Part shown: positions 36,236 to 42,849 of the stretch, in pieces
Layout of the letters: each line of letters begins with the position of its first letter
Position numbering within the stretch: position 1 is the stretch's first letter
From: Burkholderia sp. WSM2232
GTDB taxonomy: Bacteria > Pseudomonadota > Gammaproteobacteria > Burkholderiales > Burkholderiaceae
Direction of reading: 5' to 3'
DNA length: 64,000 nucleotides
NCBI RefSeq assembly: GCF_000472545.1
Contig: NZ_AWZV01000016.1
Coordinates: 104,764 to 168,763, forward strand
The notes under the pieces: generated by a model
What the model was told of the DNA's origin: nothing
Seen by the model: only the letters and a program-made list of their open reading frames with translations
The model's database searches: none
Program-made: the position numbers and the translations under genes

Positions 36236-36679
36236 ATGAAACGCCATCTGATGTTCGTTACACTCGCCGCTTCGTTCAGCATGCTAGGCACCGCACCGGC
36301 GTTCGCGCGCGACACCGTGGCCAACTATCCGATCGAACAGGCATTGCACAGCGAGCCGGGCAAGGTGAGCGACGATATCGCGCTGTATTTCGCGGGCCAG
36401 CGTCATCCGGCCGTGGTGAAGAGCATCGGCGAATTCGCGACGAACAAGAAGACGAACGCGTTCGGCAAGAGCGATGAGGCGGCTTGCCAGCACGTGTTCC
36501 TGTCGGCGGTGATCGAGTTGCAGGAACGCGCGCGCAAGGAGGGCGGCAACGCGGTGATCAACATCAAGAGCAACTACAAGAACGAAGTGCGCGAGAGCGC
36601 GACCGAGTTCACGTGCGGCGCGGGCGCCGTGATTGCCGGCGTCGCGCTGAAGGGTGATGTGGTGACGCTGCGCAAGTAA
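36236..36679 (+). CDS. APE-associated secreted protein, paralogue B
   Basis: A 147-residue periplasmic protein related to the preceding gene. It shares ACQHVFLSAVIELQERARKEGGNAVINI and ATEFTCGAG, with two Cys that could form a disulfide. Instead of a lipobox it has a cleavable signal peptide ending APAFA. A strong GAAGGAG ribosome-binding site precedes the ATG. The pair looks like a tandem duplication in which one copy became lipid-anchored and the other soluble. No enzymatic motif is visible. Confidence 0.72.
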   Translation: MKRHLMFVTLAASFSMLGTAPAFARDTVANYPIEQALHSEPGKVSDDIALYFAGQRHPAVVKSIGEFATNKKTNAFGKSDEAACQHVFLSAVIELQERARKEGGNAVINIKSNYKNEVRESATEFTCGAGAVIAGVALKGDVVTLRK

Positions 36680-36727
36680 GCGGGCAGGCGCGTGGCCGTG
36701 GGATCGGCGGGATGCGATTGGTCTGAG

Positions 36728-36757
36728 TTCAGGCGGCCGCAACTGGAGCCGCCTGAA
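36728..36757. repeat. perfect 10-bp inverted repeat
   Basis: TTCAGGCGGC and GCCGCCTGAA are separated by 10 bases, and a third copy of TTCAGGCGGC follows at 36770. There is no T-run, so Rho-independent termination is unlikely. It could mark the 3' end of the APE transcript. Confidence 0.6.
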
Positions 36758-36790
36758 TTCAGCCGTGGATTCAGGCGGCTTGAGCGAACG

Positions 36791-36960
36791 GCCCGAACCG
36801 AAGCGGCTTGGATCGACGCTGCGCGAACCGAAGCGGCATGGATCGAGGCGGCCCGAACCGAAGCGGCATGGGTCGAAGCAGCCCAAACCGCAGCTGCACA
36901 GATCGATGTGGCCTGAACCGAAGCGGCCCCAACCGGAGCGACCCCAACCGGAGCGACCTC
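36791..36960. repeat. degenerate 30-bp tandem repeat
   Basis: About five and a half head-to-tail units of 30 bp, core GAACCGAAGCGGCATGGATC, with units 1-3 most alike and units 4-6 decayed. There is no spacer between units. It lies between the secreted paralogue and the methyltransferase, and no supported gene covers it. Confidence 0.85.
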
Positions 36961-36978
36961 CCTGTCATACACGGCGCT

Positions 36979-37707
36979 TCAGTCAGTCTTTATCGCCGCG
37001 ACATTGACGAGCGTCTCCCGACGTTTGCCGGGTTGCGGACGATACAGGCCGAGCCGTTCCAGCAGGCCGAAGTCTTTCGCGCGGCTCCACCAGAGGTAGG
37101 GGAACGAAACATTGCGCGTTGTAAAGCTGAAGCCGCCGCGACGGATCATGTCGAGGTAGCCCTCCGCGCTTTTTTGCACGTGCATGGGATGGCGAAACAG
37201 CAGCCGGATCACCCACGATTTGATATACGCGTCGGTGGATTCGGCAAAGAGAAGCACGCCGCCTGGCTTCAGTACGCGGCGAAACTCGGCGAGCGCGCGC
37301 TCCTGCTCGACGAGATGATGGAAAGTCTGGTGGCAGAACACGATGTCGGCGCTTGCATCGGGCAGCGGCAGGTCCCCGCAGTCTCCGTGCAGCAATTCGA
37401 TGTCGGCGACCCGATCGCGGCAGGCACGCGCGGCGTTGGCGGCAAGCGCGAGCGAAGGCTCGTGATAGTCGATGCCGACAATGCGGCGCGGTTCGAACGC
37501 GTGGGCGAGCAGACGGAACGAGATGCCCTGTCCGCAGCCCGCGTCGACGATCACCGGGGCGGTGGGCAACGGCGTGTCGATCAGACGCTTGAGGTCGTTA
37601 ATGGCGACGCGCAACACATGGTGTTCCCACGTGTGGGTGCGCAGGAACCAGATTCCGAATGCGGTTTCCGGCACGAACGGCACGGTGGATGTGTGAGACG
37701 GCGACAC
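36979..37707 (-). CDS. SAM-dependent methyltransferase (ApeB-like)
   Basis: A 242-residue class I methyltransferase. SAM-binding motif I is VDAGCGQGIS (near residue 50), the acidic end of the next strand is GIDYHEP, motif III lies around LPDASADIVFCHQTFHH, and RVLKPGGVLLFAE is the usual motif post-III. I start at GTG 37707 because GGGGAG sits 6 bases upstream. Earlier ATGs lie in the divergent gene's region. It probably methylates the aryl head of the polyene, as APE pigments carry methyl and hydroxyl groups on the ring. It is divergent from the halogenase-like gene, 120 bases apart. Confidence 0.85.
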   Translation of the reverse strand: MSPSHTSTVPFVPETAFGIWFLRTHTWEHHVLRVAINDLKRLIDTPLPTAPVIVDAGCGQGISFRLLAHAFEPRRIVGIDYHEPSLALAANAARACRDRVADIELLHGDCGDLPLPDASADIVFCHQTFHHLVEQERALAEFRRVLKPGGVLLFAESTDAYIKSWVIRLLFRHPMHVQKSAEGYLDMIRRGGFSFTTRNVSFPYLWWSRAKDFGLLERLGLYRPQPGKRRETLVNVAAIKTD

Positions 37708-37827
37708 GCTGGGCTCCCCGGGAAAATGGTCTGTTCTGTTAGAGATGCAATGTAACAAGGCGTAAGGATGCAGCGGAATGCTGCGCCGGGCAAGCAAACG
37801 ATTGAGGCAAACTTGGGTACACATGTC

Positions 37828-39060
37828 ATGAAGCACACGGCGGTCGACGTCGTCATCATCGGTGCAGGACCGGCCGGGGCGGTTGCGGCCGCGTTGTTGC
37901 GCAAGGCGGGCCGCTCGGTGCTCGTGCTGGAGCGTCAGCACTTTCCGCGTTTTTCGATTGGCGAGAGCCTGTTGCCGCAAAGCATGGCTTACCTCGAAGA
38001 GGCCGGCATGCTGCAGGCGGTGGTCGAAGCGGGCTTCCAGTACAAGAACGGCGCGCAATTCGTGTATCGCGACCAGTCGTCGTCGTTCGACTTTCGCGAC
38101 AAGCATTCGGCGGGCTGGGGCACGACGTATCAGGTCGAGCGCGCCGTGTTCGACGAAATCCTGATTCGTTGCGCGGCCGAACAGGGCGCCGAGGTGCGCT
38201 TCGGCCATACCGTGCAGGCAGTCCACACCGAAGGCGCCGCGCCGCTCGTCGACGTGAGCGACGAGGCGGGCCATGCGTACCGGATCGAAGCGCGCTTCGT
38301 GTTCGACGCCAGTGGTTTTGGCCGAGTGCTGCCGCGACTGTTGAATCTCGAGGCGCCCACGCGCATGCCGACCCGAGCCGCGCTCTTCTCACATGTGTAC
38401 GACGGCCTCGCGGCCGGCGCGAGCGATCGCAACAAGATCTGCGTGGCCACGCATCCCGAGCGCCGCGACGTGTGGTTCTGGATGATCCCGCTTGCGGGCG
38501 GACGGTCGTCGGTGGGTTGCGTCGCCGAGTCGAGCTTTCTCGACGTGCCGGAAAGCGAGCGTGAGGCGAAGCTGCGCGCACTCATCCGCAAGGAGCCGAC
38601 GCTTAACCGCCTGATCGGCGACGCGCCGTTCCTGATGCCGGTGCGTCACATTGGCGGCTATTCGGCCAATGTCGAACGTCTGCATGGGCCCGGTTATGCG
38701 CTGCTCGGCAACGCGGGCGAGTTTCTGGACCCGGTGTTCTCATCCGGCGTGACGATTGCGCTGCGCTCCGCGCATCTGGCGGTGCAAACGTTGAACCGTC
38801 AACTCGACGGCGAGCCGGTCGACTGGACGGCGCAATACGACGTGCCTTTGCGCAAGGGCATCGACACATTCCGCGCGTTCGTGGAGCGCTGGTACACGGG
38901 CGAATTGCAGGACATCATTTTCTATCCGGACCAGACGCCATCCATTCGCCGCATGATCAGCGCCGTGCTCGCCGGGTATGCGTGGGACGAATCGAACCCG
39001 TATGTCGCCGATCCGGTGCGCAGGCTCAATGCACTGCACGAGGTGTGCACGCAGCGCTAG
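37828..39060 (+). CDS. flavin-dependent oxidoreductase, halogenase-like
   Basis: A 410-residue FAD protein. The N-terminal dinucleotide fold has IIGAGPAGAVAA (residues 10-21). Two features match flavin-dependent halogenases: Lys73 in FQYKNGAQF, at the place of the catalytic Lys of PrnA, and the WxWxIP signature (Trp216, Trp218, Ile220, Pro221). GNAGEFLDPVFSSGV is the FAD-binding C-terminal block. Xanthomonadins, related aryl polyenes, are brominated, so ring halogenation is plausible, but related reductases/hydroxylases share parts of this pattern. An ATG at 37768 would add 20 residues, and its AAGG is too close, so I favour 37828. Confidence 0.8.
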   Translation: MKHTAVDVVIIGAGPAGAVAAALLRKAGRSVLVLERQHFPRFSIGESLLPQSMAYLEEAGMLQAVVEAGFQYKNGAQFVYRDQSSSFDFRDKHSAGWGTTYQVERAVFDEILIRCAAEQGAEVRFGHTVQAVHTEGAAPLVDVSDEAGHAYRIEARFVFDASGFGRVLPRLLNLEAPTRMPTRAALFSHVYDGLAAGASDRNKICVATHPERRDVWFWMIPLAGGRSSVGCVAESSFLDVPESEREAKLRALIRKEPTLNRLIGDAPFLMPVRHIGGYSANVERLHGPGYALLGNAGEFLDPVFSSGVTIALRSAHLAVQTLNRQLDGEPVDWTAQYDVPLRKGIDTFRAFVERWYTGELQDIIFYPDQTPSIRRMISAVLAGYAWDESNPYVADPVRRLNALHEVCTQR

Positions 39061-39078
39061 GCGCGCTGCGGCACAGCC

Positions 39079-40464
39079 TCAGGCGGGAACCTGTGCGAGA
39101 TGCGCGAGATGCGCGATGCCGGGCGCACGCTCGCGCACGGCGTCGCGGCGATGCACGCGTTTGCCGGCCGCATACGTCTCGTAGACCGCGCGGTCGTCGC
39201 CGAGCAGCGCGAATGCGAACAGCAGTTCTTCGAGCGATTCGGTGCGCGCGGTGCGGCGCGCGAGCAGCGGCGTTGCTTGCGGATCGAGCACCACGAAGTC
39301 CGCTTCGGAGTCGGGCCTCAGCGTGCCGACCTTGTCCGCGAGGTCGAGTGCCTCGGCGGCGCCCGCCGTCGCCAGATAAAACATGCGCGTGGCCGTCAGA
39401 TGATGGCCGGTCAAACGCGCGACCTTGTGCGCCTCGTTCATGGTTTGCAGCATCGAAAACGAGGTGCCCCCGCCCACATCCGTTGCGAGCGCAACCGGCA
39501 TGCCGGCTTCGTCGGCCTTGTCGAAGTCGAACAGGCCGCTGCCGAGAAACAGGTTCGACGTCGGGCAATGCGACGCGACGGTGCCAGTTTGCGCCATGCG
39601 TTCGCGGTCTTGCGCGTCGAAATGAATGCAGTGGCCGTACACCGCACGGCGGCGCAGCAGGCCGTAGTGATCGTAAATGTCCAGATAACTGCGGTGGCCT
39701 GGAAACAGGCTGTTGACCCACTTCACCTCGTCCAGGTTTTCCGCGACGTGGCTCTGCACGAACACGTCGGCATGCTGGCGCGCCAGCACGCCGCATGCTT
39801 CCAGTTGCGCTTCTGTCGAAGTCGGCGCGAAACGCGGCGTGAGCGCATACATCTGGCGCCCGCGGTTGTGCCAACGGCCGATCAGCTCCGCGCTGTCGTC
39901 ATAGCCAGATTGCGCGGTGTCGCGCAGGAACTCCGGGCAATTGCGATCCATCAGGACCTTGCCCGCGACCATGCGTAGATTGCGCGCTTCGCTTTCGCTG
40001 AAGAGCGCGTCGGCGGATTGCTTGTGGACCGTGCAATAGACGAGCGCGGTCGTCGTGCCGCACGCCAGCAGTTCGTCGAGAAAGAAGCTCGCTGTGTCGC
40101 GCGCATAGGCCTCGTCGGTGAAGCGGCGCTCGGTCGGAAAGGTGTACGTGTCGAGCCACGGCAACAGACCCGGCGCGGGCGACGCGATCATGTCGGTCTG
40201 CGGATAGTGGATATGCGTGTCGATGAAACCCGGCACGATCAGCTTGTCGCGCATGTCCTGCACTGGCGTGCCCGGCGTCAGTTGCGGCGCGAGCGCGGCA
40301 TAGGCGCCGGCCGCGACCACGTGGCCGTCTGCGACGATCAACAGGCCGTCTTCATGGAAGACGGCCCCCTCGGGCGAGCGCGACGGATCGCCGTCGAAAG
40401 TCAGCAGTTGCGCGCGAAATGCGGATTGGGCCGCCTGGGTGGATGCCTGTGCCGAGTGATTCAT
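39079..40464 (-). CDS. guaD: guanine deaminase
   Basis: Converts guanine to xanthine. The 461-residue amidohydrolase shows the zinc motif GFIDTHIHYPQTDMI, typical of guanine deaminase, then HVAENLDEV, GHCIHFD and ATDVGGGTSFSMLQTM. The N-terminal and C-terminal strands form the small composite beta domain. It is the last gene of the minus-strand purine block (xdhA-xdhB-xdhC-adenine deaminase-guaD), so xanthine formed here feeds xanthine dehydrogenase. It ends 18 bases from the halogenase-like gene, convergent. Confidence 0.94.
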   Translation of the reverse strand: MNHSAQASTQAAQSAFRAQLLTFDGDPSRSPEGAVFHEDGLLIVADGHVVAAGAYAALAPQLTPGTPVQDMRDKLIVPGFIDTHIHYPQTDMIASPAPGLLPWLDTYTFPTERRFTDEAYARDTASFFLDELLACGTTTALVYCTVHKQSADALFSESEARNLRMVAGKVLMDRNCPEFLRDTAQSGYDDSAELIGRWHNRGRQMYALTPRFAPTSTEAQLEACGVLARQHADVFVQSHVAENLDEVKWVNSLFPGHRSYLDIYDHYGLLRRRAVYGHCIHFDAQDRERMAQTGTVASHCPTSNLFLGSGLFDFDKADEAGMPVALATDVGGGTSFSMLQTMNEAHKVARLTGHHLTATRMFYLATAGAAEALDLADKVGTLRPDSEADFVVLDPQATPLLARRTARTESLEELLFAFALLGDDRAVYETYAAGKRVHRRDAVRERAPGIAHLAHLAQVPA

Positions 40465-40566
40465 GAATAAAGCGTCTCCGAACTTAAAAACGAGGCAGCG
40501 CGGCGAGTGGTTCCGTTCTGCGGTTCGTGAGGAAACCGCCGCATGCGCTGCGATACGACGGCGCCG

Positions 40567-41613
40567 TCAATGCGGGCCGCTTTGATTCCAGTAGGCGTCC
40601 AGCTTTGCGATCAACTGCCCGCGCTGCTCAGGCGTCACGAACGAAGCTTCGAAGCCGTTGCGGATGATCGTGTAGACCTCGGCGTCGTCGAGCTTCAATG
40701 CGTCGATGGTGGCCGCATAATTCGCGTTCACGTAGCCGCCGAAATACGCGGGATCGTCGGAATTCACCGTGACGGCCACGCCGCGATCGAGCAGGTCCTT
40801 CAGCGTGTGCTTCGTCATGTCGTCGAACACGCACAGCTTCAGGTTCGACAGTGGACACACGGTCAATGCCACGCGCGTGTCGGCCAGACGCGTGACGAGC
40901 GCGGGGTCTTCCACGCTGCGCACGCCGTGATCCACGCGATCCACCTTGAGTACGTCGAGCGCTTCGTACACGTACGAGGGCGGCCCTTCCTCGCCCGCAT
41001 GCGCGACCAGCTTCAGGCCGAGCGCGCGCGCCTGCGCGAACACGCGCTCGAACTTCGAAGGCGGATGGCCGCGCTCCGACGAATCGAGCCCGACGCCGAT
41101 CAGACGATGCCTGTACTGCTCGAACAAGGGCCGCGCTTCTTCGAAGGTGGCGAGCGCATCTTCCTCGGACAGATGGCGCAGGAAGCATAGGATCAGCTTG
41201 CTTGTCATGCCGCGTTGTTCGGCCTCGGCAAGGGCACGCTCGATGCCGGCCACCGCCGTTGCAATCGGCACGCCGCGTTCGGTGTGCGTCTGCGGGTCGA
41301 AGAAGATCTCGCTATGAATCACGTTGTCGGCGAGACAGCGCTCCACGTACGCCATCGTCATGTCGTAGAAGTCCTGCTCGTGCAGCAGCACGCTTGCGCC
41401 GGCGTAGTAAATGTCGAGGAACGATTGCAGATCGGTGAACGCATAGGCGGCGCGCAAAGCGTCGATGGAGTCGTACGCGAGCTTCACGCCGTTGCGCCTC
41501 GCGAGCGCAAAAATCAGTTCGGGCTCAAGCGAGCCTTCAATGTGAATGTGCAGCTCGGCCTTCGGCGCGAGCATCGCTTTTTCAATGAGTGAAGCAGAGG
41601 TTGTTCGATTCAT
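40567..41613 (-). CDS. adenine deaminase (adenosine deaminase-like family)
   Basis: A 348-residue metal-dependent deaminase. The metal site is AELHIHIEGSLEPE, then HAGEEG with the catalytic Glu and NSDDPAYFGG. The block GLDSSERGHPP, instead of the GIDLAGDE of true adenosine deaminases, points to the adenine-specific subgroup (as in Pseudomonas PA0148). It would make hypoxanthine for the neighbouring xanthine dehydrogenase. About 100 bases separate it from both neighbours. Adenosine cannot be excluded as substrate. Confidence 0.88.
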   Translation of the reverse strand: MNRTTSASLIEKAMLAPKAELHIHIEGSLEPELIFALARRNGVKLAYDSIDALRAAYAFTDLQSFLDIYYAGASVLLHEQDFYDMTMAYVERCLADNVIHSEIFFDPQTHTERGVPIATAVAGIERALAEAEQRGMTSKLILCFLRHLSEEDALATFEEARPLFEQYRHRLIGVGLDSSERGHPPSKFERVFAQARALGLKLVAHAGEEGPPSYVYEALDVLKVDRVDHGVRSVEDPALVTRLADTRVALTVCPLSNLKLCVFDDMTKHTLKDLLDRGVAVTVNSDDPAYFGGYVNANYAATIDALKLDDAEVYTIIRNGFEASFVTPEQRGQLIAKLDAYWNQSGPH

Positions 41614-41711
41614 GGTCGGTCAGGAGATATAGGTTTTTCGCGCCGCTCTGTGTGATGCCGGGCCGCCGCTCGTCAAGCCTCATCAATTTTGATCAAGCCC
41701 GTCATGCCCGA

Positions 41712-42728
41712 TCACGCGGTTTGCGCCGCGCGATGCTGGCTCGCGTTTGCTTGCACCGCTTGCAGCAACTGCGCCGCCGCGGAGATCGCAATGATCTCCG
41801 GCGACTTGTCGAGAATGCCGTCCACGCCGAGCGGACACTTCATTCGTGCAATCCGCGTCGGGTCGATGCCGCGCGCGGCGAGCCGGTGCTCAAACTGCTT
41901 GCGCTTGCTGTGCGAGCCGATCATGCCGAAGAACGCGAAGTCGCCGCGCCGCAAGATGCGCTCGGCGAGTTCGAGATCGCGCGTATGGTTGTGCGTCATC
42001 ACGATGAAGTACGTGTTCGGCGCGGCCTCGTCGACGGCTTGGTCCGGTGCGTCGTTGGCATCGATCTTCACGTTATGCGCGTGCAGCGATTCGACGGCCG
42101 GGAACTGCGCGTCGCGTTCGTCGACCCAGCGGACCGTGCACGGCAACGTGGCCAGCACGCGAACCAGCGCCGCGCCCACGTGCCCCGCGCCGAACAGCAC
42201 GACGGGAAACTCGCCAGGCGCAATGGTTTCGGTGAGCAACGCGCCGCTGTCGTCGAAACCGGCGCCGTCCCACAGCAGGCAGTCGGCGGCATCCACGCCG
42301 GGTTCGGGGTCGGACAGCATCACCGCGTCCGGCGCGGGGCCGAATGATACGCTACGCACCGTCGATTGACCCGCGGCCACGCGTTTCGCGAGCGACGTGA
42401 CCCAGCCGAGGTCGCCCACGTCGAGCCGCTCGAACGCGAGTATCACCGCGCCGCCGCAGCATTGCCCGAGGCTCGGGCCGAGCGCGAAACGCTCGAGCCG
42501 GCGCATATGCGGCGAGCGCGTGCCGTCGCGCAACACCTGGCGCGCGGTCTCAATCGCTTTCCATTCCAGATGGCCGCCGCCGATCGTATGCTTCGCTGAG
42601 TCGCGTGTGACGATCATCTTGGTGCCGGCCTCGCGCGGCGCCGAACCTTCGACGCGCGCGACCGTCACCAGCACGGCAGCGTCGCCGTGCGCGAGCAGTT
42701 GTTGCAGGTCAGGTAGCCAGGCTTGCAT
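41712..42728 (-). CDS. xdhC: xanthine dehydrogenase accessory protein XdhC
   Basis: Inserts and sulfurates the molybdenum cofactor of xanthine dehydrogenase. A 338-residue protein with the N-terminal VTVARVEGSAPREAGTKM and GGGHLEWKAIE blocks, LGPSLGQCCGG, and a C-terminal NAD-like Rossmann domain (VVLFGAGHVGAALVR). The final GMIGSHSKRKQFEHRL is diagnostic. I start at ATG 42728, with GGAG 9 bases upstream. An in-frame ATG five codons earlier lacks a ribosome-binding site. A 40-codon frame overlaps its start. Confidence 0.93.
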   Translation of the reverse strand: MQAWLPDLQQLLAHGDAAVLVTVARVEGSAPREAGTKMIVTRDSAKHTIGGGHLEWKAIETARQVLRDGTRSPHMRRLERFALGPSLGQCCGGAVILAFERLDVGDLGWVTSLAKRVAAGQSTVRSVSFGPAPDAVMLSDPEPGVDAADCLLWDGAGFDDSGALLTETIAPGEFPVVLFGAGHVGAALVRVLATLPCTVRWVDERDAQFPAVESLHAHNVKIDANDAPDQAVDEAAPNTYFIVMTHNHTRDLELAERILRRGDFAFFGMIGSHSKRKQFEHRLAARGIDPTRIARMKCPLGVDGILDKSPEIIAISAAAQLLQAVQANASQHRAAQTA

Positions 42729-42831
42729 CCGGCGGTTCTCCATGCAGGGCCGCGCACGGTGTCCGCGCGGCCGGTTGGGTGTGGCGCAATGCGTCGGCAT
42801 GGCGGCGGGTGTTCATGGCGGCGACTTTCAT
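42709..42831 (-). CDS. possible 40-codon leader peptide before xdhC
   Basis: Starts ATG AAA GTC GCC between xdhB and xdhC and overlaps the xdhC start by 20 bases. GGAGAA lies 9 bases upstream. The block GCATGGAGAACCGC occurs before both this ATG and the xdhC ATG, so the ribosome-binding site itself looks duplicated. The peptide is Arg/Ala-rich, with no recognisable domain. It may only couple translation or may be chance. Confidence 0.25.
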   Translation of the reverse strand: MKVAAMNTRRHADALRHTQPAARTPCAALHGEPPDASLAT

Positions 42832-42849
42832 GATGCGGTTCTCCATGCG

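Noticed and set aside
35735..36679. Excinuclease ABC subunit naming
   Set aside because: No Walker, ABC signature or zinc-finger motif. Both proteins are under 150 residues and exported.
36791..36960. CRISPR array
   Set aside because: The 30-bp units are contiguous without unique spacers and are degenerate. No cas gene is near.
36574..36972. Minus-strand protein with AASVR-like pentapeptides
   Set aside because: It is just the translation of the 30-bp tandem repeat, open because 30 is divisible by three. No start signal.
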